A DNA stretch of 11,097 nt. It comes from JAMXLO01 sp035569235. Its GTDB lineage: Bacteria; Pseudomonadota; Alphaproteobacteria; Acetobacterales; Acetobacteraceae. The notes under the pieces are model-generated. The model saw nothing but the letters and a program-made list of their open reading frames with translations. It searched no databases and was not told the origin of the DNA. The position numbers and the translations under genes are program-made. Location of the stretch: the NCBI GenBank assembly GCA_035569235.1, contig DATMND010000385.1:1-11097 (forward strand). The letters run 5' to 3'. This document shows positions 1 to 5,609 of the stretch, piece by piece. The number at the start of each line of letters is the position of its first letter. Within the stretch, counting starts at the first letter, position 1.

Positions 1-332
1 AACGCCACGTCCACGCCGCTGTCTACCAGCGAACGCAGGAATGGCAGGCTTCGCGACAGCCGGTCTACTTTGGCTACCAACAGCGTCGCCCCGGTCTTGC
101 GGCACTTGGCCAACGCTTCCGCCAGCTTCGGCCTATCCGCCTTCCGGCCGCTCTCCACCTCCACGAACGGCGGCAGCAACAGCTTGTCAGTCGGCCGTAG
201 GAACCCCTGGATTGCCGCTTCCTGAGCCTCTAGGCCAAGCCCTGAGCGGCCTTGTTTGTCCGTTGACACTCGCATGTAGGCCACGAAGCGGCGCCCTGTA
301 GCGGCGTCTGAGGCTGTCTTTGTGGATGGCAT
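1..332 (-). CDS. Serine recombinase (resolvase/invertase family), N-terminal part, cut by window edge
   Basis: This is the catalytic domain of a serine site-specific recombinase, which cuts and rejoins DNA through a covalent phosphoserine. About 110 residues are visible. The segment YMRVSTDKQ at residues 19-27 holds the nucleophile Ser23 and the conserved Arg21. It is followed by GLGLEAQ (31-37), VEVESGRKADRPKL (57-70) and AKVDRLSRS (87-95), whose Lys88, Asp90, Arg91 and Arg94 match the family's active-site signature. The start at 332 is supported by GAGGA six bases upstream and by a promoter at 362-390. About 14 residues precede the usual family start. The C-terminal part, which would separate a small resolvase/invertase from a large serine integrase, lies outside the window. 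It is transcribed away from the hypothetical gene at 497 and probably belongs to a mobile or once-mobile element. The family call is firm; the subfamily is unknown. Confidence 0.9.
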   Translation of the reverse strand, partial: MPSTKTASDAATGRRFVAYMRVSTDKQGRSGLGLEAQEAAIQGFLRPTDKLLLPPFVEVESGRKADRPKLAEALAKCRKTGATLLVAKVDRLSRSLPFLRSLVDSGVDVA

Positions 333-361
333 TGTCTATCCTCGTGTATCGGCGTGGCGCC

Positions 362-390
362 TTTGTAGGCCCGCCGTCCACCCGTGTCAA
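362..390 (-). promoter_or_regulatory. Probable sigma-70 promoter of the serine recombinase gene
   Basis: Read on the minus strand there is a perfect -35 hexamer TTGACA (390-385), a 17-base spacer and a -10-like TACAAA (367-362, 4 of 6 consensus bases). It lies about 30 bases before the recombinase start codon. The -35 box overlaps the left outer arm of the dyad at 383-426, so binding there could repress the gene. Confidence 0.6.
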
Positions 391-426
391 CACCTAATCA
401 ACGCTCGTTGATGACGTGGTGACACG
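383..426. promoter_or_regulatory. 44-bp interrupted dyad: candidate operator or recombinase binding site
   Basis: Two nested inverted repeats share one centre at 404.5. The inner pair is ATCAACG / CGTTGAT (397-403 and 406-412). The outer pair is CGTGTCA / TGACACG (383-389 and 420-426). Both pairs are perfect, and the bases between them pair at 4 of 7 positions. The element lies between the divergent recombinase and hypothetical genes and overlaps the recombinase -35 box. TGTC at the outer ends recalls half-sites bound by Tn3-type resolvases, but the 40-bp span is longer than a known res subsite, so an operator is equally possible. Confidence 0.5.
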
Positions 427-496
427 CAATGGCCAGCACTGCTGCCATTTTGACCTGCGTCAATGCGGCGGGGTGCACAATGCGCAACTCTCGCGG

Positions 497-868
497 ATGA
501 CTGCCGCCGAGTATCAGCGGGATCGGGCTTCCAGGCTAATTGAACTTGCCAGACGTGCCAGCGATCCGCAGCATAAGCGCTACCTGCTGGGGCTGGCGGC
601 CGAGGCTGGCCATCTGGCGGACGCGCTGGAACGCGATGCGGGAGCGAAGTCACCACGACGCGACCGTGACAAGCCGCCTATCTGCGTTTGTGCCGCCAAT
701 TACCGCAGCCTCGCCGCACACTACCAACAGCTTGCTGCGCAACCGTCTCTGCCCCACTTCCGAGAGGGCTTTCTCCGCCTTGCGGCCCGTTACGCGGCCG
801 TCGCAGCAAGGCTTGAGGCTATCGAGAACGCCACCCCGTCAGCCACCACGGACACTAGCTCCGCGTAG
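497..868 (+). CDS. Small hypothetical protein with an internal helical duplication
   Basis: I do not recognise this 123-residue protein by name. It consists of two similar alpha-helical units. Residues 5-44 carry EYQRDRASRLIELARRASDP then a Leu/Ala-rich helix ending HLADALE. Residues 68-109 carry NYRSLAAHYQQLAAQPSLP then FLRLAARYAAVAARLEAIE. Both units follow a YxxxAxxxxxLA...P...LLxLAAxxxxLAxxLE pattern. A linker rich in Lys, Arg and Asp, with a CVC motif, joins them. The pattern resembles short uncharacterised helical proteins seen in alphaproteobacteria; that comparison is from memory. There is no signal peptide or membrane segment. The start is uncertain: no good ribosome binding site precedes the ATG at 497, and an in-frame GTG at 416 would add 27 residues of poor quality inside the dyad. 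It is divergent from the recombinase. Confidence 0.6.
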   Translation: MTAAEYQRDRASRLIELARRASDPQHKRYLLGLAAEAGHLADALERDAGAKSPRRDRDKPPICVCAANYRSLAAHYQQLAAQPSLPHFREGFLRLAARYAAVAARLEAIENATPSATTDTSSA

Positions 869-960
869 CGTGCGCCGGGCTGCGACACGCCGTCACCGCT
901 GCCATGCGTGCCGCATCGCTGCCACTACTGCGCCCGCGTTCGACCGCGACGCGCCGCGAC

Positions 961-1190
961 AAATAGGGTCCACCCGTGAAGGGGTCCGGGCATCGCCATT
1001 TCCGGTTCGAAATTCCGGGTAAAGGGTCGGTCTTGTTCTTCTTCGGGTCTTCGATCGTGAGAACGCCCGCCCTGGCACCGTCGCCAACCCGCCGGACCCC
1101 CGTAGGGGACCCCGCGGTGGGGCGTGTCTGACTGCCTTGCAGGACCCGGTAGGGTCCGCTCTGGGTCCCCTTGGGTTCCCGATAGGGGGC
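961..1190. repeat. Cluster of GGACCC/GGGTCC hairpins with a shared CCC-GTA-GGG core
   Basis: At least three short stem-loops share a C-run, a loop of 3-4 bases containing GTA or ATA, and a G-run. They are CCCC-GTA-GGGG at 1098-1108, the perfect hairpin GGACCC-GGTA-GGGTCC at 1142-1157, and CCC-GATA-GGG at about 1178-1187. Further copies of the half-motif occur at 965-970 and 981-986 (GGGTCC). The units are irregularly spaced. They may be a structured RNA, protein-binding sites or remnants of an element's end; nothing here decides between these. Confidence 0.45.
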
Positions 1191-1304
1191 GGGGGGTGTC
1201 CAGCCGCGCCGCAGAGGGCCGGGGGGTTGGCCGCCGGGTCCTTCGGGGCTCAACCCATGGCTTATAAATTCCACTGCGACCCACCCGGAGGCGCGAAATA
1301 ATAA

Positions 1305-1322
1305 GGTTGCAGATACGCAACC
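1305..1322. promoter_or_regulatory. Inverted repeat GGTTGC-N6-GCAACC after an AT-rich patch
   Basis: Perfect 6-base arms (1305-1310 and 1317-1322) flank the loop AGATAC, directly after AATAATAA and 22 bases before the ATG at 1344. The position fits an operator or leader hairpin of the small downstream gene, but no regulator is identified. Confidence 0.3.
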
Positions 1323-1343
1323 GATGGGTGCACAGGGCACCGT

Positions 1344-1535
1344 ATGGGAGACCATGTTCCACATGTTCGTCAGAACGCCACGAACGCTCAGGTTACGCCG
1401 CCCGAGACGCCAGCGACGCCTCGCGAGTGGCCTCGGCTTCGCGACGACGCGCTTGTGACATGGTGGGAGCGTGCCCTGGCGGGAGGGGCCGTCGCTCTGT
1501 TACTGGAATTCCTGTTCGATGTCTTGTGCCGCTAG
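1344..1535 (+). CDS. Possible small single-pass membrane protein
   Basis: The frame encodes 63 residues of unknown function. Residues 1-37 are hydrophilic, with a Pro/Thr-rich stretch (TPPETPATPREWP, 18-30). Residues 44-62 (RALAGGAVALLLEFLFDVL) form one hydrophobic segment interrupted by Glu and Asp, followed by a Cys-Arg C-terminus. A weak AGGG lies about nine bases before the ATG. The polar N-terminus and hydrophobic C-terminus would suit a tail-anchored protein. The frame is short and lies in a gene-poor region, so it may be chance; the compositional split into two halves is the main argument for it. Confidence 0.35.
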   Translation: MGDHVPHVRQNATNAQVTPPETPATPREWPRLRDDALVTWWERALAGGAVALLLEFLFDVLCR

Positions 1536-1558
1536 CACTCGGCATCGGGGCCGGGTGT

Positions 1559-1572
1559 GGGGCAGGTGCCCC
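1559..1572. terminator. 14-bp palindrome GGGGCA-GG-TGCCCC, weak terminator candidate
   Basis: Perfect 6-base arms enclose only two bases, 23 bases after the stop codon at 1535. No T-run follows on either strand, so a role as an intrinsic terminator is doubtful. It may equally be a protein-binding palindrome. Confidence 0.2.
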
Positions 1573-1595
1573 GCAAGCGCCCCTGTAGCGTCCCC

Positions 1596-1630
1596 GTGGG
1601 TGGTCGAATGTGGGTGGTACCGTGGGTGGT
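1596..1630. repeat. Three direct copies of GTGGGTGGT
   Basis: The 9-mer occurs at 1596-1604, 1610-1618 and 1622-1630, at intervals of 14 and 12 bases. The block sits about 65 bases beyond the 3' end of the tRNA-Ala gene, at the edge of the accessory-looking region. It may be an array of binding sites or an attachment-site accessory sequence; no function is shown. Confidence 0.5.
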
Positions 1631-1655
1631 TAGCCTCGTGATCTCACGCTATTCT

Positions 1656-1672
1656 CCGTTGCAGAACAACGG
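1656..1672 (-). terminator. Hairpin downstream of tRNA-Ala, possible terminator
   Basis: A 6-base perfect stem, CCGTTG / CAACGG, with a 5-base loop lies about 22 bases past the tRNA 3' end, where a terminator is expected. On the minus strand it is followed by AGAATAG rather than a clean T-run, so termination would be weak. Confidence 0.4.
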
Positions 1673-1693
1673 TTTAGCGGGTAGGCGGAACGG

Positions 1694-1769
1694 CGGTGGA
1701 GCTGAGGGGACTCGAACCCCTGACCCCCTCATTGCGAACGAGGTGCTCTCCCAGCTGAGCTACAGCCCC
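1694..1769 (-). tRNA. tRNA-Ala, anticodon CGC
   Basis: The minus strand folds as a complete tRNA. The acceptor GGGGCTG (1769-1763) pairs with CAGCTCC (1704-1698) through a G3-U70 wobble, the main identity element of alanine tRNA. The D arm is GCTC/GAGC, the anticodon stem is CCTCG/TGAGG with loop TTCGCAA (anticodon CGC, reading GCG), and the T arm is AGGGG-TTCGAGT-CCCCT. The discriminator base is A (1697). The genome then reads CCG, so the 3' CCA is not fully encoded and would be completed by tRNA nucleotidyltransferase. The 3' end faces the recombinase-bearing region, making it a plausible integration target. Confidence 0.96.
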
Positions 1770-1792
1770 GTCCCGCGTCGCGCGAGGCGCGG

Positions 1793-1821
1793 ACAATGCT
1801 CAGCACCCATGGCGAAGTCAA
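1793..1821 (-). promoter_or_regulatory. Candidate promoter of the tRNA-Ala gene
   Basis: On the minus strand, TTGACT (1821-1816) is followed after 17 bases by CATTGT (1798-1793). The tRNA begins 24 bases further on, after a very GC-rich leader typical of stable-RNA promoters. The -35 box is strong and the -10 box is weak (3 of 6). Confidence 0.45.
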
Positions 1822-1897
1822 GCAAGCCAATTTCGTGCGGGTTGCGGGCTGAATCGCCCCCCGCTAGCTTCCGCCGACCCTAGGGAGACCGCCTCTG

Positions 1898-2200
1898 ATG
1901 ATCGCCCTGTTCTGGCTCGTGGACCGGCTGCTCAGCCTCTACATGTGGGCGGTGATCCTGTCCGCGGTGTTCAGCATCCTCACCAGCTTCGGCGTGCTGG
2001 ACACCCGCAACCGGGTTGTCTGGACGATTGGTGACTTCCTCTATCGCATCACCGAGCCGGCGCTGCGGCCGATCCGCAGGCTGCTGCCCAATCTCGGCGG
2101 CGTCGACATCAGCCCGGTGATCCTGATCCTGCTGCTGCAGGCGGCGCGCATGCTGCTCGACGAGATCAGGTTCAACGTGGTGGGGGCCATCGGGTTTTGA
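1898..2200 (+). CDS. YggT family integral membrane protein
   Basis: This 100-residue protein belongs to the YggT family of small inner-membrane proteins, whose biochemical role is poorly defined. Hydrophobic segments lie at about residues 3-30 and 70-88. Between them is the family's conserved stretch, beginning TEPALRPIRRLLP (about 52-64) and continuing GGVDISPVILIL (67-78). Length is normal for a single-repeat YggT. AGGGAG lies 10 bases before the ATG. The stop codon overlaps the TTG start of the DUF167 gene, making this the first gene of a three-gene operon. YggT next to DUF167 (YggU) is a common bacterial neighbourhood. The gene is divergent from tRNA-Ala. Confidence 0.93.
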   Translation: MIALFWLVDRLLSLYMWAVILSAVFSILTSFGVLDTRNRVVWTIGDFLYRITEPALRPIRRLLPNLGGVDISPVILILLLQAARMLLDEIRFNVVGAIGF

Positions 2201-2499
2201 ACCATTTCTGGCGGCCTCTGCCCGATGGCGTCGCCGTCGCGGTGAAGGTGCATCCGAAATCGCGCCGGCCGGGGCTGCATGGCGCCGCGCCGGGAGCCGA
2301 TGGCGAGCGGCTGCGCATCGGGGTGACTGAGGCGGCGGAGGGTGGCCGAGCGAACCGCGCCGCCTGCGCCGCTCTGGCCGCCGCGTTGGGCACCGCGCAA
2401 TCCGCCGTCCGACTTACCGCTGGCGCCACCAGCCGGGAGAAGGTCCTCCACGTCACCGGCGACCCCGCGCTGCTTGCCGCGAAGCTTGCGGCTCTGTGA
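2197..2499 (+). CDS. DUF167 (YggU) family protein
   Basis: This 100-residue protein has the DUF167/YggU fold, a small alpha/beta domain of unknown function. The N-terminal FWRPLPDGVAVAVKVHPKS leads into a Gly-rich turn, then RLRIGVTEAAEGGRANRAA (about 34-52), the family's hallmark segment, where family members typically read vxApPvdGkAN. The C-terminal half carries VRLTAGATSREKVLHV, matching the conserved v.i..G..sR.K.v.v ending. No ATG is available near the domain start. A TTG overlapping the yggT stop by four bases (TTGA) is the best start and implies translational coupling. The stop in turn overlaps the folD GTG by four bases. Confidence 0.88.
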   Translation: MNHFWRPLPDGVAVAVKVHPKSRRPGLHGAAPGADGERLRIGVTEAAEGGRANRAACAALAAALGTAQSAVRLTAGATSREKVLHVTGDPALLAAKLAAL

Positions 2500-3353
2500 G
2501 CGCGCGCATCATCGACGGCAAGGCGCTCGCCGCGTCGCTGCGGGCCAGGCTCGCCGAGCGCGTCGCGGCGCTGCCGTTCCGCCCGGGCCTGGCCGTCGTC
2601 CTGGTGGGCGAAGATCCGGCGAGCGCCATCTATGTTCGCGCCAAGGACCGGGCGGCCAATGCCGCCGGCATCGCCACGCAAACCGTCCGGCTGCCGGTCG
2701 ATACGTCGGAGGCGGCGCTGCTGACCGTCATTGCCCGGCTGAATGCCGATCCCGCCATCGACGGGATACTGGTCCAGCTGCCGTTGCCCGCGCATATCAG
2801 CACGCCGGCCGCGATCGAGGCGGTCGATCCGGACAAGGATGTGGACGGCTTCCATCCGCTGAACGCGGGCCGTCTTGCCTCCGGTCGGTCGGGGCTGGTT
2901 CCCTGCACGCCGCTCGGGGTGATGAAGCTGCTGGCGGAGACCGGCATCCCGCTGGCCGGTGCGCGCGCCCTGGTGCTCGGTCGCTCCAGCATCGTGGGCC
3001 GACCGTTGGTGGCACTGCTGCTGGCCGCCAACGCCACTGTCACTGTTGCGCATTCCCGGACCCGGAACCTTCCGGACGAATGCCGGCGGGCCGAGGTGCT
3101 GGTGGCGGCGATCGGCAAGCCGGAGCGGCTGCGGGGGGAGTGGATCGCGCCTGGCGCCGTGGTGATCGATGTCGGGATCAACCGCCAGCCCGACGGCAGG
3201 CTGGTCGGCGACGTGGCGTTCGCCGAAGCCCGTACTATCGCCGCCGCGATCACCCCTGTCCCCGGCGGCGTCGGCCCGATGACCATCGCCTGCCTGCTGG
3301 AGAACACCGTGAGCGCCGCGGTGTGCCGGCGGTTCGACGCAGCTAGGACTTGA
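2496..3353 (+). CDS. folD: Bifunctional methylenetetrahydrofolate dehydrogenase / methenyltetrahydrofolate cyclohydrolase
   Basis: FolD interconverts 5,10-methylene-, methenyl- and 10-formyl-tetrahydrofolate in the cytosol, supplying one-carbon units for purines and formyl-Met-tRNA. The 285-residue length is typical. The catalytic motif YVRAK ends at Lys50. DGILVQLPLP (89-98) and the segment DKDVDGFHPLN (113-123) are the folate-site signatures. GRSSIVGRP (162-170) is the NADP-binding loop, and PVPGGVGPMT (254-263) is the second family signature. The start is a GTG at 2496 overlapping the previous stop (GTGA), so translation is probably coupled to the DUF167 gene. The downstream gap carries inverted G-rich elements shared with the converging SDHAF4 gene. 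Confidence 0.97.
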   Translation: MSARIIDGKALAASLRARLAERVAALPFRPGLAVVLVGEDPASAIYVRAKDRAANAAGIATQTVRLPVDTSEAALLTVIARLNADPAIDGILVQLPLPAHISTPAAIEAVDPDKDVDGFHPLNAGRLASGRSGLVPCTPLGVMKLLAETGIPLAGARALVLGRSSIVGRPLVALLLAANATVTVAHSRTRNLPDECRRAEVLVAAIGKPERLRGEWIAPGAVVIDVGINRQPDGRLVGDVAFAEARTIAAAITPVPGGVGPMTIACLLENTVSAAVCRRFDAART

Positions 3354-3400
3354 GCAGGTCGTCTGGCGCCGCCATAGGTGAATTTGCACAAAAGGGAGGG

Positions 3401-3546
3401 CTCCCCCTCCCTTTGCGGGAGGGGTTGGGGGGAGGAATTTTTGGCAAAGAAACGGCCAACAGTCAAACCTGCCATTGCTGCTGCCACCTTGCCTTGTGCC
3501 GGGGTCACCCCTCCCCCCAACCCCCCTCCCGCAAGGGGAGGGGGAG
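3401..3546. repeat. Inverted pair of G/C-run palindromic elements between converging genes
   Basis: Two copies of one element face each other across 74 bases: 3401-3435 in one orientation and 3510-3546 in the other. Aligned, they differ by one base and a 2-base gap in a G-run. Each has an internal stem CCCCTCCC / GGGAGGGG around about five bases (TTTGC or its counterpart), followed by TTGGGGGGAGG. The pair lies between folD and the SDHAF4 gene, which converge here, and may end transcription in both directions. The same element occurs twice more at 10091-10173. The spacer 3436-3509 holds no gene that I can see. Confidence 0.75.
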
Positions 3547-3576
3547 AATCTGGCCCGGGTCGGCTCGACCCGGGGT

Positions 3577-3732
3577 TCAGAAGTCGGTGCAACGGCCGTT
3601 CACTTCCCAGTCCCCATAGCGCGTCGGTTCCGGACCTTTCGGGCCGCCGATCTCCTTGGGTTCAGGCTGCGGCACCGGCCGCACCGAGGGTGTCGAGTCG
3701 GCCGGCTTCTCTGTCTCACGCGGTTTACTCAT
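3577..3732 (-). CDS. Succinate dehydrogenase assembly factor 4 family (DUF1674)
   Basis: This small soluble protein belongs to the DUF1674/SDHAF4 family. Family members help mature the flavinylated subunit (SdhA) of succinate dehydrogenase. The C-terminal signature is nearly complete: EIGGPKGPEPTRYGDWE at about residues 28-44, then the terminal NGRCTDF. The N-terminal half is a Pro/Lys/Glu-rich tail. From the ATG at 3732 the protein has 51 residues. A longer in-frame start at 3813 would give 78, but its extra 27 residues are Ala/Pro/Gly-rich and have no ribosome binding site. The shorter start has only a weak AAGG very close to the ATG, so the start is uncertain while the family is clear. No sdh gene is nearby. 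Confidence 0.88.
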   Translation of the reverse strand: MSKPRETEKPADSTPSVRPVPQPEPKEIGGPKGPEPTRYGDWEVNGRCTDF

Positions 3733-3844
3733 GCCTTGCAGATAGGCCGGCGCGGCTCCTCCGACAACCGGTGATGGACTTGCGGCGCCAGCCGGCGCGC
3801 GATCATCATCCATCGCGACAATTCACATGCGGCCGGCTCTGTGC

Positions 3845-3850
3845 AGGAGG
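3845..3850 (+). promoter_or_regulatory. Consensus ribosome binding site AGGAGG deciding the VOC gene start
   Basis: A perfect AGGAGG lies five bases before the ATG at 3856. It rules out the in-frame GTG at 3841, which sits upstream of it. Confidence 0.85.
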
Positions 3851-3855
3851 ACAAC

Positions 3856-4287
3856 ATGGTGCGAGTCGTCGGGATCGACCACCTGGTGATCAGGGTCAGC
3901 GACTACGAAAAATCCAAATCCTTCTACGGCCGCCTGTTCGCGTTCCTGGGCTTTGAACTGTCCGATGAATACGACGATGCAATCGGCTGGACCAACGGCA
4001 AGACGCGCTTCTGGATCGGCCCGGCCGACGCGCAAGGGCAGCAGCACAAGTACCGCATCGGCGACATTGGCTTCCACCACTACGCGTTCGAGCTGAGCAG
4101 CCGCAAGGACGTCGATGAATTGCAGGCGTTCCTTCAGGAACTCGGCGCGAAGATAGTCGATCCGGCCGGAGAGTACTACGACGACTACTATGCCGTGTTC
4201 TTTCTCGATCCCGACGGACTCAAGTTGGAAGGCATGAAGTACGGCGAGCGTCATTCGCGCGCGGCACGCAAGAAGGCCAAGGCCTGA
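3856..4287 (+). CDS. VOC superfamily (glyoxalase/dioxygenase fold) protein
   Basis: This 143-residue protein has the vicinal oxygen chelate fold found in glyoxalase I, extradiol dioxygenases and fosfomycin-resistance enzymes. The first beta strand IDHLVIRVSD (7-16) places His9 at the usual first metal position. YEKSKSFYGRLFAFLGFEL (17-35) is the typical helix after it. GFHHYAFEL (72-80) supplies His74/His75, and FFLDPDGLKLEGM (115-127) supplies Glu125, the usual last metal ligand. A basic tail (RAARKKAKA) ends the protein. The substrate cannot be read from sequence. Its stop overlaps the start of the transporter gene by one base (TGATG), so the two are translationally coupled and probably act on related compounds. 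Confidence 0.9.
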   Translation: MVRVVGIDHLVIRVSDYEKSKSFYGRLFAFLGFELSDEYDDAIGWTNGKTRFWIGPADAQGQQHKYRIGDIGFHHYAFELSSRKDVDELQAFLQELGAKIVDPAGEYYDDYYAVFFLDPDGLKLEGMKYGERHSRAARKKAKA

Positions 4288-5591
4288 TGCCGTCGTCGGT
4301 GTCCGCGCGGCTACCCATCTTCTACGGCTGGGTGATCGTCGCCGTCGTATTCGTCACCATGGGCGTCGGGGTCAACGCACGCACTGCCTTCTCGCTGCTG
4401 TTCCCGCCGATCCTCGACGAATTCGGCTGGGATCGCGGCGTGACGGCCGGAGCATTCTCATTCGGGTTCATCGTCTCCGCCGCATTGAGCCCGTCGTTTG
4501 GCAAGCTCATGGATTCCCACGGACCGCGCGTGGTGAACGAGATCGGCGTGGTGCTGATCGCCGCCGGATTGCTGCTGGCGACATTCGTGCATGAACCGTG
4601 GCACCTCTACGCCACGCTTGGCATGCTCGTCGGCGCCGGCAGCGTCTGCCTCGGCTACACCGGCCAGGGGCTGTTCCTGCCGAACTGGTTCGTTCGCCGG
4701 CGCGGGCTGGCCATGAGCATCGCCTTCTCCGGCGTGGGTGTCGGCTCCATCATCCTGTTGCCCTGGCTGCAAGGGCTGATCGCACGCGCAGGCTGGCGCC
4801 ATGCCTGCTTCGCCATGGGCCTTTTGGTACTTGTGCTGTTGTTGCCGCTCAACCTGTTGGTGAGGCACCGCCCCCAGGACATCGGATTGGAACCGGACGG
4901 CGACCACTCAGCGCACGATGCCTCGCATGCCAGCCGACGTTCCAATGTCGTTGATCCCGCCTGGGTCGCCGTCGATTGGACACTCCGACGTGCGGTGCGC
5001 ACGAGCCGATTCTGGTGGATCGCAGTGGGATATTTCTGTGCGCTGTTCGCCTGGTACGCCGTGCAGGTGCATCAGACGAAGTACCTTATGGAGGTCGGCT
5101 TCAGCCCAAGCGTCGCCGCGTGGGCGCTCGGCGCCGTCAGCCTCGCAGGCATACCGGGCCAGATCGGACTCGGCCATCTGTCCGATCGGATCGGACGCGA
5201 GTTCGTCTGGTGCATCGGTTGCCTGGGTTTCGTGTTGTGCTGCCTGCTGCTGCTGCTGTTGCGCCAGTCACCATCGTCGGCCTTGCTCTACCTCATGGTC
5301 ATCGCACAGGGCGCGCTCGGCTACGGCGTCACGTCGGTGATTGGCGCCATCCCGGCGGAGATCTTTCACGGCCGGCAGTACGGCGCGATCTTTGGCACGC
5401 TGATGCTGGCATCGATCACCGGCGGTGCCGCGGGGCCGTGGCTGACCGGCGTGCTGCACGACGAAACCGGCAGCTATGATCTTGCCTTCTGGATTGCGCT
5501 CGGCTGCAGCGTGCTGTCGGCGCTGGCCATCTGGATCGCCACGCCGCGCAAAGTGCGCGCCGTTGCCGGGCGTGTCAGCCGGCTGGCCTGA
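4287..5591 (+). CDS. Major facilitator superfamily transporter, monocarboxylate/oxalate-formate porter type
   Basis: This 434-residue inner-membrane protein has about 12 hydrophobic segments in two halves joined by a polar loop at about residues 195-240 (GLEPDGDHSAHDASHASRR). It opens with FYGWVIVAVVF (12-22), a start common in the monocarboxylate porter and oxalate/formate antiporter families. Motif A-like loops occur in both halves: GKLMDSHGPR (72-81) and GHLSDRIGREF in the second half. WFVRRRGLAMSIAFSGVG is another typical transmembrane 4-5 region. The likely substrate is an organic anion, but this is family inference. The start codon overlaps the VOC stop, and upp follows 18 bases after its stop. 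Confidence 0.92.
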   Translation: MPSSVSARLPIFYGWVIVAVVFVTMGVGVNARTAFSLLFPPILDEFGWDRGVTAGAFSFGFIVSAALSPSFGKLMDSHGPRVVNEIGVVLIAAGLLLATFVHEPWHLYATLGMLVGAGSVCLGYTGQGLFLPNWFVRRRGLAMSIAFSGVGVGSIILLPWLQGLIARAGWRHACFAMGLLVLVLLLPLNLLVRHRPQDIGLEPDGDHSAHDASHASRRSNVVDPAWVAVDWTLRRAVRTSRFWWIAVGYFCALFAWYAVQVHQTKYLMEVGFSPSVAAWALGAVSLAGIPGQIGLGHLSDRIGREFVWCIGCLGFVLCCLLLLLLRQSPSSALLYLMVIAQGALGYGVTSVIGAIPAEIFHGRQYGAIFGTLMLASITGGAAGPWLTGVLHDETGSYDLAFWIALGCSVLSALAIWIATPRKVRAVAGRVSRLA

Positions 5592-5609
5592 CGACACAGG
5601 GAGCATGCT

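Larger units (their letters stand above)
869..1343. other. Gene-poor stretch of about 475 bases with clustered hairpins
   Basis: I see no convincing gene here. Open frames on the minus strand across 855-1364 exist in two registers, but both read as low-complexity Pro/Gly/Arg sequence over the hairpins, and neither has a ribosome binding site. Most of the stretch (961-1190) is taken up by repeated GGACCC/GGGTCC motifs. An AT-rich patch at 1262-1304 with TTATAAATT and AATAATAA stands out from the GC-rich surroundings and could hold a promoter for the small gene at 1344. Confidence 0.5.

Noticed and set aside
999..1019. Sequence resembling a tRNA T-arm (CCGGTTCGAAATTCCGG)
   Set aside because: No acceptor, D or anticodon arms can be built around it. 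It is only a short inverted repeat with TTCGAA.
855..1364. Long minus-strand open frames across the hairpin cluster (two registers)
   Set aside because: Both are Pro/Gly/Arg-rich low-complexity translations of GC-rich hairpins, with no ribosome binding site and no recognisable domain.
1596..1630. CRISPR-like array
   Set aside because: The repeats are only 9 bases with 3-5-base gaps and three copies. No CRISPR array is present in the window.
1557..1883. Plus-strand open frame running through the tRNA gene
   Set aside because: It is the antisense of tRNA-Ala plus flanking repeats, so the frame is incidental.
2172..3389. 405-codon minus-strand frame opposite folD
   Set aside because: It is a shadow of the folD codons in high-GC DNA. 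FolD is unmistakable on the other strand.
3841..3855. GTG start five codons upstream of the VOC gene
   Set aside because: It lies upstream of a perfect AGGAGG that is correctly spaced for the ATG at 3856.
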